Assembly: GCA_001770725.1 (NCBI GenBank)
Contig: MERU01000002.1
Span: 496,001-560,000 of the forward strand
DNA from: Burkholderiales bacterium RIFCSPHIGHO2_01_FULL_63_240
GTDB lineage: Bacteria; Pseudomonadota; Gammaproteobacteria; Burkholderiales; Burkholderiaceae_C
Length of the DNA: 64,000 bases
Direction of reading: 5' to 3'
The notes under the pieces were generated by a model that had not been told where the DNA came from, did not search any database, and saw nothing but the letters and a program-made list of their open reading frames with translations. This document shows positions 37,300 to 46,115 of this stretch, one piece after another. Every line of letters starts with the position of its first letter. Within the stretch, counting starts at the first letter, position 1. The position numbers were made by a program, and so were the translations under genes.

Positions 37300-37955
37300 T
37301 TCTTCTGACCTCCGAGTTCTTGCGCCTCATCGACGGCAACTTCACTCGCCGGGGTTGCCTCCCGACGCACACGACCCTTGAAACTCACTTCAGGCACCAG
37401 TCTGGCCTCGCGAATTTCATCGAGTGTGAAACCCAAAATTTCATCCACCTGTTGCGGCTCGGGTTCGCCCCGGGCCGCGAGTTCCTTGGCCAGCTTCTTG
37501 GCCGCGGTCTTGGACAGCGGCTTGTCGGCATCGGCCGAATTGAGCAGCAGGCCCCAGGCCTGCCCTGCGGCGATCGCGGCCTCGTCCCCATCGGGCGAGG
37601 CGCACAGCACGCCGCTGTAGTGCTTGCGGCCCTGGAAAGGGGCCTTGAGCGCGATGGTGATGCGCTCACCCTGGAAGCGCTCGAAGTGCGCCGGCGTCTT
37701 CAGGGGGCGATCCACGCCAGGAGACGAGACCTCCAGGCGGGCGTAATCGGCATCGACCGTTTCCAGTGCATATTGCAGCTGGCGGGTCACTTTTTCGCAA
37801 TCGTCCACGGTGACCAGGTCACCAGGCAGGTCGTAGGCTTGTTCGGGCAAGCGATCGATGTACACGCGCAGCAGTCCCTGCGAACTGCGTTCACAGTCCA
37901 CAAGCTCGTAACCGAGACCGGTCACGGTGGTTTCAACGACATTCAGCCAGGTCAT
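37296..37955 (-). CDS. rimP: Ribosome maturation factor RimP
   Basis: A 219-residue RimP, needed for 30S assembly. The N-terminal alpha/beta domain has [10 protein letters not shown] and LRVYIDR, and the linker [22 protein letters not shown] is the family signature. The C-terminus is longer than the roughly 150 residues of E. coli, with a basic insertion at about 145-165 and a polar tail, as often in Burkholderiales. An AGGATG run covers its start. It is the first gene of the rimP-nusA-infB operon. Confidence 0.95.
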   Translation of the reverse strand: MTWLNVVETTVTGLGYELVDCERSSQGLLRVYIDRLPEQAYDLPGDLVTVDDCEKVTRQLQYALETVDADYARLEVSSPGVDRPLKTPAHFERFQGERITIALKAPFQGRKHYSGVLCASPDGDEAAIAAGQAWGLLLNSADADKPLSKTAAKKLAKELAARGEPEPQQVDEILGFTLDEIREARLVPEVSFKGRVRREATPASEVAVDEAQELGGQKK

Positions 37956-38024
37956 CCTGATGGGCGCGATTTCTACAAGTGAGACGAAAAAGTGACGTCC
38001 AGGACGTCGGGAAAACGGTCAAGC

Positions 38025-38053
38025 AAAAAAAAAGGGCTGGAATGATCCGCCCT
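38025..38053 (-). terminator. Leader terminator/attenuator upstream of rimP
   Basis: Read on the minus strand, AGGGC-GGA-TCAT-TCC-A-GCCCT folds into an eight-base-pair stem with one bulged base and is followed at once by nine T's (38033-38025). It stands about 70 bases before the rimP start and about 115 bases after a sigma70-like promoter, with no gene between. This is the form of an intrinsic terminator in an operon leader, so transcription of rimP-nusA-infB would need read-through. Control by NusA is inferred from the known biology of the operon. Confidence 0.72.
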
Positions 38054-38175
38054 CACACTGCACGGTCATCGCTGATCAGCAATCACCTGCAACCAGCAAC
38101 GCCCGTGACATTCACGAAGCGAACCGCAGGACAACCTTCAAGTGTGTTCGAAGTTTGCCAAGCAGCCAATCCCGC

Positions 38176-38204
38176 ATTTTACCCCGATGAAACGCCCACA
38201 TCAA
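38176..38204 (-). promoter_or_regulatory. Sigma70-like promoter of the rimP-nusA-infB operon
   Basis: On the minus strand TTGATG (38204-38199) and TAAAAT (38181-38176) are separated by exactly 17 bases, four of six and five of six matches to the sigma70 consensus. Transcription would start near 38169 and give a leader of about 214 bases before rimP. Nothing else on this strand needs a promoter here. Confidence 0.65.
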
Positions 38205-38293
38205 GGGCACCACGTGAAATTCGTGGATGAGGGGGTGTCGCGCCACGTCATGTCAGAATGCGCGGCTGGTTTGACCCCTCGAATGGAGACTCC

Positions 38294-39085
38294 ATGGGAT
38301 TCCTCGCTGGCAAGCGCCTGTTGATCACTGGCCTGCTGTCCAACCGTTCCATCGCCTACGGCATCGCCCAGGCCTGCCACCGCGAAGGCGCCGAGCTGGC
38401 TTTCAGCTATGTGGGCGAGCGCTTCAAGGACCGGATCACCGAGTTCGCCAAGGAATTCAACTCCGAGCTGATCTTCGACTGCGACGTCGGCAGCGACGAG
38501 CAGATCGCCCAGATGTTCGCCGACCTGGCCAAGGTGTGGCCCACCTTCGACGGCTTCGTGCACTCCATCGGCTTCGCGCCGCGCGAGGCCATCGCCGGTG
38601 ACTTCCTGGAAGGCCTCTCGCGCGAGGGTTTTCGCATCGCCCACGACATCTCGGCCTACAGCTTCCCGGCCATGGCCAAGGCGGCCCTGCCCTACCTGAA
38701 CCCGAAATCGGCCCTGCTGACGCTGTCCTACCTGGGCGCCGAGCGCATCGTGCCGGCTTACAACACCATGGGCCTGGCCAAGGCCTCGCTCGAAGCTTCG
38801 GTGCGCTACACGGCCGCCAGCCTGGGCCCCAAGGGCATCCGCGCCAACGGCATCTCGGCGGGCCCGATCAAGACCCTGGCGGCATCGGGCATCAAGGGTT
38901 TCAGCAAGATCCTGAGCGTGGTCGAGCAGAACGCCCCGCTGCGCCGCAACGTCACCATCGAAGATGTCGGCAACGTGGCGGCTTTCATGCTGTCCGACCT
39001 GGCCGGCGGCGTGACGGCCGAGATCACCTACGTGGACGGCGGATTCAGCCACGTCATGGGCGGCCTGGGCGACCTGGCCGAGTGA
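38294..39085 (+). CDS. fabI: Enoyl-[acyl-carrier-protein] reductase (NADH)
   Basis: A 263-residue FabI that reduces trans-2-enoyl-ACP in the last step of fatty acid elongation. The nucleotide-binding [13 protein letters not shown] and the catalytic Tyr and Lys in the [17 protein letters not shown] segment agree with the Tyr-x6-Lys pattern of FabI; SIGFAP lies before them. GGAG six bases before the ATG at 38294 decides the start over an in-frame ATG 12 codons upstream. A terminator with a T-run follows. Confidence 0.96.
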   Translation: MGFLAGKRLLITGLLSNRSIAYGIAQACHREGAELAFSYVGERFKDRITEFAKEFNSELIFDCDVGSDEQIAQMFADLAKVWPTFDGFVHSIGFAPREAIAGDFLEGLSREGFRIAHDISAYSFPAMAKAALPYLNPKSALLTLSYLGAERIVPAYNTMGLAKASLEASVRYTAASLGPKGIRANGISAGPIKTLAASGIKGFSKILSVVEQNAPLRRNVTIEDVGNVAAFMLSDLAGGVTAEITYVDGGFSHVMGGLGDLAE

Positions 39086-39119
39086 TGCCCAAGCCGGCCC
39101 CTGAAGCCGGCCATCGATC

Positions 39120-39147
39120 CAAAGGGGGGCCCAAGAGGCCCCTTTTT
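39120..39147 (+). terminator. Rho-independent terminator of fabI
   Basis: AAAGGGG and CCCCTTT pair around an 11-base loop that can itself pair in part, followed by TTTTT. It is 35 bases beyond the fabI stop and before the convergent regulator gene, so it fits termination of fabI. Confidence 0.75.
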
Positions 39148-39174
39148 CATGCGCCGGCCACGCCGCACGGGAAG

Positions 39175-40206
39175 TCAAGCGGGCAAGGGCTGCACGGCGT
39201 GCCGCTGGCGCCAGGCCGCCGGCGTCAGGCCCGTCATCCGCTTGAAAAGTCGCCCGAAAGCCACCCGATCCGAATAGCCCACCGCTTCGGCCACATCGGC
39301 CACGGACAGGCGCCCGCCCTCCAGCAGGGCCTGGGCGCGGGCCAGCCTCAGCGCCTGCTGATACTGGATCGGGGTGGCGCCGGTGGCGGCCAGGAAGCGC
39401 CGCTGCAAGGTGCGCACGCTGACGTGGATGGTCGCTGCCAGTTCGGTCAACGACAGGGGCGTGGCGCAATCGGCTTCGATCCGGTCCTGCAGGCGGCGGA
39501 TGTCGTCGTCGGCGTGGCGTCGCCAGCCGGGCGGGGGCATGTACAGCGTCTGTGGACCGCGGTCGAGTTCGGTGACCAGCATGCGCGCCAGCGAGCGAGC
39601 GGTTTCGCGGTCGGCGAGGGCCTGCACCGCGCGCAGGCAGGCGTCCACACCCGCGAGCGAGCCACCCGAGCACATCCAGCCATCGGCCTCGGACTGCGCC
39701 AGGTTCAGGCTGGCCTGCACGCGCACGTCGGGGTGGCGGGCCTGCAGGTCGTCGGCCAGCATCCAGTGGGTGGTGGCCACCTGACCGTCGAGACGCCCCG
39801 TGGCCGCCAGCAGGAACACCCCCGAACAAAGCGTCGCCACCCTCACGCTCGCCGGCAGGGATCGCAAAGCGGCGATGACCCCGGGGTGGCTGGCGGCCGC
39901 GGCCGGGCCCTGGGTCCACAGCGAGGGGATGACGACCAGTTCGGCCTGGGGCAGCCGCTCCGGACCACCGTCCACCACCAGCAGCCCGTCGGGGTGCGCC
40001 ACGGGGGCGCCGTCCTCGCTGACGCGGATCAGCTCGAAGCGGTGCGCCCCTGGCATCTGGTTGGCCATGCGAAAAACGTCCAGCACCAGGCCCACGCTGC
40101 CCAGGCTGTGCTGGGGGCAGATCACCACGGCAACGCGGTGAACCTGGCGCGGGCGGCGTGGAGAGGATGGCGGGGCAGGCGGCGAAACGTCGGGCGGCGG
40201 CTTCAT
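39175..40206 (-). CDS. GlxA family transcriptional regulator (DJ-1/PfpI plus AraC domain)
   Basis: A 343-residue regulator. Residues about 25-195 form a DJ-1/PfpI (class I glutamine amidotransferase-like) domain with TLCSGVFLLA around the nucleophile-elbow cysteine, and the last 100 residues are an AraC-type DNA-binding domain with two helix-turn-helix motifs (LSLTELAATIHVSVRTLQRRF and the VADVAEAVGYSD..FGRLFKRMTGLTP region). Such proteins often govern use of nitrogenous or quaternary amine compounds. It is divergent from the GST genes, with a palindrome in the gap, so these are possible targets. Confidence 0.88.
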   Translation of the reverse strand: MKPPPDVSPPAPPSSPRRPRQVHRVAVVICPQHSLGSVGLVLDVFRMANQMPGAHRFELIRVSEDGAPVAHPDGLLVVDGGPERLPQAELVVIPSLWTQGPAAAASHPGVIAALRSLPASVRVATLCSGVFLLAATGRLDGQVATTHWMLADDLQARHPDVRVQASLNLAQSEADGWMCSGGSLAGVDACLRAVQALADRETARSLARMLVTELDRGPQTLYMPPPGWRRHADDDIRRLQDRIEADCATPLSLTELAATIHVSVRTLQRRFLAATGATPIQYQQALRLARAQALLEGGRLSVADVAEAVGYSDRVAFGRLFKRMTGLTPAAWRQRHAVQPLPA

Positions 40207-40222
40207 CTGTCCAGATCAGCAT

Positions 40223-40236
40223 CAAAGATGTCTTTG
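40223..40236. promoter_or_regulatory. Candidate operator palindrome, regulator/GST gap
   Basis: CAAAGA-TG-TCTTTG is a perfect six-base inverted repeat 17 bases before the regulator start and 64 bases before the GST-like gene. It could be an autoregulatory site; AraC-type proteins more often bind direct repeats, so this is only a candidate. Confidence 0.25.
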
Positions 40237-40299
40237 GCGACCATAGCACGCTCGCGCCCCCCCCGAGAGAATCGACGCCGTTGCCTTCGCTGTCCGACC

Positions 40300-41229
40300 A
40301 TGCACACCCCCATCCTCCACCACTACAACGAATCCCCCTACGCCGAAAAGGCGCGCCTGATGCTGGGCCACAAGGGCATGCCATGGCGTTCCGTGAAGGT
40401 GCCCCGCATCGCCCCCAAGCCCGATCTGGTGGCCCTCACCGGGGGCTATCGCAAGGTGCCGGTGCTGCAAATCGGCGCCGACGTGTACTGCGACACGCGC
40501 CTGATCGCCGAGGTGCTCGACACGCTGCAGCCCGAGCCCAGCCTGGGCGCGCGCAACGGCCATTTCGACGAGATCGTGGCGAACTGGGTGGACACGCTGC
40601 TCTTCGGGCGCGCCGTCGGCTACACCTTCGGGGCGCTTGCCGACCTGCTGCCCGATGCCCTGCTCGAAGACCGCGCCGCGCTGCGGGGCGCGCCGCTCGA
40701 GCGCGAGGCCCTCAAGCGCGCCCTGCCATTGGCCACGCAGGAGCTGCACACGCACATCGCCTGGCTGAACACCGCCTTGCGCGGCCCCAGCCCCTTCGTC
40801 AATGGCGAGACGCCGGGCAACGGGGACTTCACGCTCTACGCCACGCTGTGGTTCCTGGCCAATGGGCGGTTCGACTTCAGCGCCTACCCCGCCGTGCAGG
40901 GCTGGATGACGCGCATGACCGCCATCGGCCACGGCCAGCGGCAAGACATCAGCGCAGAAGAAGCCCTGGTCGAAGCCGCGGCCGCCCTGCCCTTGCCCCT
41001 GCCCAGCACGGAGCATCCAGCCGATGCCACCGGCCTGAGCCTGGGCCAGACGGTGCAGGTCACGCCCGATCAACTCGGTCACGGCACCAGCGTCACGGGT
41101 GAGCTTGTCAGCCTGCTGCCGCACCGCCTGACCCTGAGGCTGCGCAGCGAGCGCTGCGGCGAGGTGCACGTGCACTTCCCGCGCACCGGTTACCGCGTCA
41201 AGGCGACGCAGGGCACGCACGCCGCCTGA
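40300..41229 (+). CDS. Glutathione S-transferase family protein with C-terminal extension
   Basis: A 309-residue protein. Residues 1-80 form the thioredoxin-like GST N-terminal domain (ILHHYNESPYAEKARLMLG; ALTGGYRKVPVLQ with the cis-proline; DTRLIAEVL), followed by the helical domain up to about 215. A further 80 residues, ending in a part that begins GLSLGQTVQV and reads like a small beta domain, are not found in ordinary GSTs of about 220 residues. The start at 40300 gives MHTPILHHY; the frame is open far upstream without similarity. A second GST-like gene follows after nine bases. Confidence 0.82.
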   Translation: MHTPILHHYNESPYAEKARLMLGHKGMPWRSVKVPRIAPKPDLVALTGGYRKVPVLQIGADVYCDTRLIAEVLDTLQPEPSLGARNGHFDEIVANWVDTLLFGRAVGYTFGALADLLPDALLEDRAALRGAPLEREALKRALPLATQELHTHIAWLNTALRGPSPFVNGETPGNGDFTLYATLWFLANGRFDFSAYPAVQGWMTRMTAIGHGQRQDISAEEALVEAAAALPLPLPSTEHPADATGLSLGQTVQVTPDQLGHGTSVTGELVSLLPHRLTLRLRSERCGEVHVHFPRTGYRVKATQGTHAA

Positions 41230-41238
41230 GGAAGCAAG

Positions 41239-42012
41239 ATGCCCACACACGCCCCCTTGACGCTCTACACCTTCGCGATGTCGCACTACAGCGAGAAGAT
41301 CCGCTGGACGCTCGATGTCAGCGACATCGCCTACCGCGAGGTGTGCCTGAGCCCCGCCTTCCACATGGGCCCCGCGCTGCGCATGGGCGGTCGAGGCCAG
41401 ACCACGCTGCCCATCCTGCAGGGCGACGGCTTTTCGATCCAGGACAGCCCGCGCATCCTGACCTGGCTGCAATCGAACCGCGGACCGCTGGCCGTGATGC
41501 CGCTGAGCCTGGACACCCCCGTGCGCGAAGTCGAGCAACGCTTCAACGCGATCGGCAAGGACGTGGCGCGCTACCTGTACGCCGGCGGCTTCGGCGTGGC
41601 CGATGAGCACATCGTCAAGCTGTGGACCGACCACGCCAACGCCCTGCAGGCCGCCGTGATCCGCGCCACCTACCCCCTCATGCGCTGGGTGTTCCGGCAA
41701 AAGCTGCAGATCAAGCCCAAGCGCGTGGAGCTGGCGCGCCAGCGCATCCGCGAAACGCTCGACTGGCTCGATGCCCAACTGGCCGATGGGCGCCGGTTCC
41801 TGGTCGGCGACGCCTTCACGGTGGCCGACATCACGGCCGCCTCGCTGCTGGCACCACTGGCCTGCCCGGCTCAGCACCCTGTTTACGGCGAGCCGGCTTA
41901 CCGCGAAGGCATGCGCGCGGCCGTGCAGGAGTGGGAGGGGCGCCCGGGCATTGCCTGGGTGCGTCAGCTCTACGCCACGCAACGAGGTGCGATGAAGGGC
42001 GGCGTTTTCTGA
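41239..42012 (+). CDS. Glutathione S-transferase family protein
   Basis: A 257-residue GST-like protein with LYTFAMSHYSEKIRWTLD at the N-terminus, where the SHYSEK motif corresponds to the active-site turn, TTLPILQ with the cis-proline, and SIQDSPRILTWL. The C-terminal helical domain has VGDAFTVADITAASLLAPL, the usual folding motif. It follows its neighbour by nine bases with AGGAAGCAAG before the ATG, so the pair is co-transcribed. Substrates are unknown. Confidence 0.85.
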   Translation: MPTHAPLTLYTFAMSHYSEKIRWTLDVSDIAYREVCLSPAFHMGPALRMGGRGQTTLPILQGDGFSIQDSPRILTWLQSNRGPLAVMPLSLDTPVREVEQRFNAIGKDVARYLYAGGFGVADEHIVKLWTDHANALQAAVIRATYPLMRWVFRQKLQIKPKRVELARQRIRETLDWLDAQLADGRRFLVGDAFTVADITAASLLAPLACPAQHPVYGEPAYREGMRAAVQEWEGRPGIAWVRQLYATQRGAMKGGVF

Positions 42013-42064
42013 GCTTGCATCCCTGGCGCGAAGCGGCAGAATGGGCCTCAAAGGAGACCCGATC

Positions 42065-42355
42065 ATGAACCGCGAGGAACTGACTTCGTTGTTGCAGAGG
42101 CTGCACACCGAACTGGCCGCACGCCCCCAGGTCGATGCGTCCACGCGCGAGGCTCTGCAGACGCTGGACGCCGACATCCAGCGCGTGCTGGCCCAGTCCG
42201 ACGAGCAAGCCGCCAACGACCCGCAAGCCAGCGACGATCAGGGCGACATCAACGCCCTGGCGCAAACGCTGGAAGCCAAACTGGAAACCGACCACCCCGT
42301 GCTGGTCGGCACCCTGCGCGACCTGATGGACCGGCTGGGCAAGATGGGCATCTGA
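42065..42355 (+). CDS. DUF4404 family protein
   Basis: A 96-residue acidic, helical protein starting MNREELTSLLQRLHTEL, with FEATURES typical of DUF4404: leucine heptads in the first 50 residues, DQGDINALAQTLEAKLE, HPVLVGTLRDLMD and a short GKMGI end. AAGGAGA eight bases upstream fixes the start. The function is not known; it may form a small coiled-coil. It meets the convergent yejF gene with no gap between the two stop codons. Confidence 0.82.
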   Translation: MNREELTSLLQRLHTELAARPQVDASTREALQTLDADIQRVLAQSDEQAANDPQASDDQGDINALAQTLEAKLETDHPVLVGTLRDLMDRLGKMGI

Positions 42356-43984
42356 TCAGCCCAGGCTGGCCGACACCAGCTTTTGCGTGTACGGGTGGCG
42401 AGGACGCTTGAGCACCTCGTCCACCGGGCCATGCTCGACCACCTCACCTGACTTCATGACGATGAGCTCGTGCGCCATCGCGGCGACGACGTCCACGTCA
42501 TGGGTGATCAGCAGGTAACTCAGGCCTCGCTCGCGCTGCAGGCGCTGCAGCAAGGCCAGCACCTGCTTCTGGATCGTCACGTCCAGCGCGCTGGTGGGCT
42601 CGTCGAGCACCAGCACCTTGGGCTCGACGACGAGGGCGCGAGCCAGCGCCAGGCGTTGACGCTGCCCCCCCGAGAACTCGTGCGGATACCGTGACAGCAG
42701 CCCCGGGAACTGCGCCTCGGTCAAACCGACATCGGCCAGGGTGCGCTCGACCTGCTGGCGGCGCTGGGCAGGCGCCATGCCCGGGTGGTGGATGCCCAGG
42801 CCTTCGCCCACGAGCTCTTCCACCGTCATGCGGGGCGACAGCGACGAGAAGGGGTCCTGGAAGACCACCTGCACGGCCCGACGCAAGGGGCGATCTTTCA
42901 GCGCCTGGTGCCGCCAGGCCTGGCCTTGCACGGACAGCTGCCCTTCGCTGGGCTGCAGGCCCAACGCGGCCAAGGCCAGCGTCGACTTGCCAGAGCCCGA
43001 CTCACCGATGACGCCCAGCGTGCGGCCGGGCGGCAGGGTGAAATCGACGGCCTTGACGGCGTCGAAGTGCCCACGGCTGAACCAGCCTTTGAAGCCAGGC
43101 TTCGGCACGGGGTACCGCACCCACACGCCCTGCCCCTGCATGACCGGCCCGCCTTCGCTGGGGGGCAGGGGCTGCGGGTCGCGCGCAGGCTGGCTGTCGA
43201 GCAGCTTGCGGGTGTAGGCGTGCTGCGGGTTGGCGAACACCTCGGCCACCGGGCCGCTTTCCACCAGCACGCCCTGCTCCATCACCGCCACGCGGTCGGC
43301 AAAGCGGCGCACCAGGTGCAGGTCGTGGGTGATCATCAGCACGGCCATCCCGTGGGTGCGCTGCAGCTCGCCCAGCAAGTCGAGGACCTGGCCACGCAGG
43401 GTCACGTCCAGCGCGGTGGTGGGCTCGTCGGCCAGCAGCAGCTTGGGCTGGCAGGCCAGCGCCATGGCGATCATGGCGCGCTGACGCTGCCCGCCCGAGA
43501 GCTGGTGCGGGAAACTCAGCGCTCGTCGCTCGGGCTCGGGGATGCCGGTCTGAGCCAGCAACTCGACGGCGCGCTGCCAGGCCTGGGTCCGGCTCACCGC
43601 CTGGTGCAGCTCGATGACCTCGGCGATCTGGTCGCCGATGGTGAACAGCGGGTTGAGCGCCGTCATCGGCTCCTGGAAGATGACGGCCACGTCGCGGCCG
43701 CGCACGCCGCGCAGCTCGCGCTCGCTCAACTGCAGCAGGTCGCGGCGCTCGCCCTGCTCGCCCAGGCCGTCGAACCAGGCCTGGCCTGTGACGTGGGCCT
43801 GTTGAACCAGCTTGAGCAGGCTCATCGCGGTGATGGATTTGCCCGAACCGGACTCGCCGACCAGGGCCAGCTTCTCGCCCGCGGCGATCTGCAGGCTCAC
43901 ACCGCGCACGACCTCCTTGGTGCCGAAAGAAACGCGCAAGTCCCGCAGGTCGAGCAAGGGGGTGTTCAGCGGTTGCGCGCTCAT
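42356..43984 (-). CDS. yejF: Peptide ABC transporter ATP-binding protein, two nucleotide-binding domains
   Basis: A 542-residue duplicated ATPase. Each half has a Walker A (GESGSGKSIT near residue 45, GESGSGKSTL near 335), an LSGGQRQR or FSGGQRQR signature, and a Walker B with LADEPTTALD or LDEPTSALD. Fused ATPases of this type power the YejABEF importer. Its ATG overlaps the yejE stop by four bases. A longer in-frame start would lie inside yejE and lacks family similarity. Confidence 0.94.
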   Translation of the reverse strand: MSAQPLNTPLLDLRDLRVSFGTKEVVRGVSLQIAAGEKLALVGESGSGKSITAMSLLKLVQQAHVTGQAWFDGLGEQGERRDLLQLSERELRGVRGRDVAVIFQEPMTALNPLFTIGDQIAEVIELHQAVSRTQAWQRAVELLAQTGIPEPERRALSFPHQLSGGQRQRAMIAMALACQPKLLLADEPTTALDVTLRGQVLDLLGELQRTHGMAVLMITHDLHLVRRFADRVAVMEQGVLVESGPVAEVFANPQHAYTRKLLDSQPARDPQPLPPSEGGPVMQGQGVWVRYPVPKPGFKGWFSRGHFDAVKAVDFTLPPGRTLGVIGESGSGKSTLALAALGLQPSEGQLSVQGQAWRHQALKDRPLRRAVQVVFQDPFSSLSPRMTVEELVGEGLGIHHPGMAPAQRRQQVERTLADVGLTEAQFPGLLSRYPHEFSGGQRQRLALARALVVEPKVLVLDEPTSALDVTIQKQVLALLQRLQRERGLSYLLITHDVDVVAAMAHELIVMKSGEVVEHGPVDEVLKRPRHPYTQKLVSASLG

Positions 43985-45033
43985 TCGGCGTGCTCCTTGC
44001 GGGGGTCGAGGGCGTCGCGCAGGGCGTCGCCCATGAAGGTCAGCAGCAGCAGGCTCAGCACCAGCACGCCGAAGGTCGACAGCGAGATCCACCACGCGTC
44101 GAGGTTGTTCTTGCCCTGCTGCAGCATCTCGCCCAGGCTGGGTGTGTTCAGCGGCACGCCCAGGCCCAGGAAGTCCAGCGAGGTCAGCGCCAGGATGGCA
44201 GCGCTCATGCGAAACGGCAGGAAAGTGACCACGGGCGTCAGGCTGTTGGGCAGGATGTGGCGGCGGATGATCTGCCAGTTGGTCAGGCCCAATGCGCGCG
44301 CCGAGCGCACGTGGTCGAGCTGTCGGTTGCGCAGGAACTCGGCGCGCACGTAGTCGGACAGACCGATCCAGCCGAACAGGCTGAGCAACAGGATCAGCAG
44401 GCCGATGCTGGGAGAGAGCACCGCCGAGAAAATGATGAGCAGGTAGAGCTCGGGCATGGAGCCCCAGATCTCGATGAAGCGCTGGAACAGCAGGTCGGTG
44501 CGCCCGCCATAAAAGCCCTGGATGGCGCCCGTGAGCACGCCCACCACCACACCGATGAGGGTCAGCGCCAGGCCGAACAGCACCGACACACGGAAGCCAT
44601 AGATGAGGCGGGCCAGCACGTCGCGACCACGGTCATCGGTGCCCAGCCAGTTCTCGGCCGAAGGCGCCGACGGGTTGGGGGCCTTGGCGAAGTAATTGAT
44701 GGTGCGATGGTGCGAATGGTTGATGGGGTAAAGCGCGAAGTTGCCCGGCTTGTCGAACTGGGCCTGGATGAAGGGGTCGAGGTAATCGGTGGGGGTTTCG
44801 AAGTCGCCGCCGAAGGTGGTCTCGGGCACGTCCTGCACGATGGGCACGTACCACTTGCCTTCGTAGCGCGCGAGCAGCGGCTTGTCGTTGGACACGAGCT
44901 CTGCGCCCAGGCTGATCAGCACCAGGGCAGAAAACAGGATCAGGCTCCAGAACCCGAGGCGATGCTGCTTGAAACGCAGCCAAGCGCGCCGGCTGGGCGA
45001 GATCGATGCGGGAGAAGGGACGAAGTCGGTCAT
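43981..45033 (-). CDS. yejE: Peptide ABC transporter permease
   Basis: A 350-residue inner-membrane permease of the DppC/OppC type: one N-terminal helix near residues 28-48, a periplasmic region of about 90 residues with LGTDDRGRDVLARL, then five helices; the EAA loop is AARALGL-like (RSARALGLTNWQII). The start used is the ATG at 45033; an ATG at 45054 that overlaps yejB by eight bases would add seven residues. The product pairs with YejB and is energised by YejF. Confidence 0.93.
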   Translation of the reverse strand: MTDFVPSPASISPSRRAWLRFKQHRLGFWSLILFSALVLISLGAELVSNDKPLLARYEGKWYVPIVQDVPETTFGGDFETPTDYLDPFIQAQFDKPGNFALYPINHSHHRTINYFAKAPNPSAPSAENWLGTDDRGRDVLARLIYGFRVSVLFGLALTLIGVVVGVLTGAIQGFYGGRTDLLFQRFIEIWGSMPELYLLIIFSAVLSPSIGLLILLLSLFGWIGLSDYVRAEFLRNRQLDHVRSARALGLTNWQIIRRHILPNSLTPVVTFLPFRMSAAILALTSLDFLGLGVPLNTPSLGEMLQQGKNNLDAWWISLSTFGVLVLSLLLLTFMGDALRDALDPRKEHAE

Positions 45034-45046
45034 CTCGTGGCTCGCC

Positions 45047-46087
45047 TCACGCATCCAGCTTCACGCGCGGGTCCACCCACACGTAGCACAGGTCGGAAAT
45101 CAGCTTGGTGACCAGGCCGATCAGGGTGAACAGGTAGAGCGTGCCCAACACGACGGGGTAGTCGCGCCGCATGACGGACTCGTAGCCCAGCAGGCCCAGG
45201 CCATCGAGCGAGAACAGCGTCTCGATGAGCAGCGAGCCCGTGAAGAAGGCCCCGATGAACGCAGCCGGAAAGCCCGTCACCAATGGGATCAGGGCGTTGC
45301 GGAAGACGTGCTTCCAGAGCACCTTGCGCTCGTCCAGGCCCTTGGCGCGCGCCGTCAGCACGTACTGCTTGCGGATCTCGTCGAGGAAGGCGTTTTTGGT
45401 CAGCATGGTGATGACGGCGAAGCTGCCCACCACGCTGGCCGTCACCGGCAAGGTGATGTGCCACAGGTAGTCCACCACCTTGGCGCCCAGGCTGAGCTCG
45501 TCCCAGTTGGCCGAGGTCAAACCCCGCAGCGGGAACCACTGCAGGAAGCTGCCGCCGCCGAACAGCACCAGCAGCGCCACGCCCAGCACGAAGCCCGGGA
45601 TGGCGTAGCCCACCAGCACGACGATGCTGGTGACCAGGTCGAAGCGGCTGCCCGCTCGCACCGCCTTGGCGATGCCCAGCGGCACCGACACCAGGTAGCT
45701 CAGGAAGAAGGTCCACAAACCCAGGCTGATGGAGACGGGCAACTTCTCCTGGATCAGCTCCCACACATCCTTGTGGTGCACGAAGCTCTGGCCCAGGTCG
45801 AAGCGAGCGTAGTCGGCCAGCATCTTGATGAAGCGCTCGTGCGCGGGCTTGTCGAAGCCGTAGAGCTTTTTCAGCTCTTCGATCTGTGCCGGGTCCACGC
45901 CCTGGCGGCCCCGGTAGGCGCTGTCGGCGCCGGCGCGCTCGCCACCCGAGGTGCGGCTGGTCAGCTGCGACATCACCTGCTCGACCGGGCCGCCCGGCAC
46001 GAACTGGATGATGGCAAACGTCACCAGCAGCACGCCCAGCAGCGTCGGCACCATCAGCAAGATGCGTTTGAGGATGTAGGCCCACAT
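45047..46087 (-). CDS. yejB: Peptide ABC transporter permease
   Basis: A 346-residue permease of the DppB/OppB type: helix at residues 4-26 (ILKRILLMVPTLLGVLL), the QFVPGGPVEQ motif, a YejB-type hydrophilic insertion near residues 40-70, five more helices, and the EAA loop around TARAKGLDERKVLWKH. The ATG at 46087 matches family N-termini; a TTG three codons before is closer to the GAGGAG box and may also serve. It is 28 bases downstream of yejA. Confidence 0.93.
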   Translation of the reverse strand: MWAYILKRILLMVPTLLGVLLVTFAIIQFVPGGPVEQVMSQLTSRTSGGERAGADSAYRGRQGVDPAQIEELKKLYGFDKPAHERFIKMLADYARFDLGQSFVHHKDVWELIQEKLPVSISLGLWTFFLSYLVSVPLGIAKAVRAGSRFDLVTSIVVLVGYAIPGFVLGVALLVLFGGGSFLQWFPLRGLTSANWDELSLGAKVVDYLWHITLPVTASVVGSFAVITMLTKNAFLDEIRKQYVLTARAKGLDERKVLWKHVFRNALIPLVTGFPAAFIGAFFTGSLLIETLFSLDGLGLLGYESVMRRDYPVVLGTLYLFTLIGLVTKLISDLCYVWVDPRVKLDA

Positions 46088-46115
46088 GGTCGTCAATGGC
46101 TCCTCAGGCTCGTGT

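Larger units (their letters stand above)
37956..38293. other. Divergent intergenic region rimP/fabI
   Basis: This 338-base gap carries the rimP promoter and leader terminator on the minus strand and the fabI upstream region on the plus strand. Unlike the enterobacterial operon, no initiator tRNA gene is found in it. I see no coding sequence. Confidence 0.6.

Noticed and set aside
37956-38293. An initiator tRNA gene upstream of rimP as in E. coli
   Set aside because: No cloverleaf or GGTTC-AA-CC T-arm can be formed on either strand of this gap.
39082-40299. A long N-terminal extension of the first GST-like protein
   Set aside because: The frame is open but overlaps the whole regulator gene in antisense, and the GST fold begins at the ATG at 40300.
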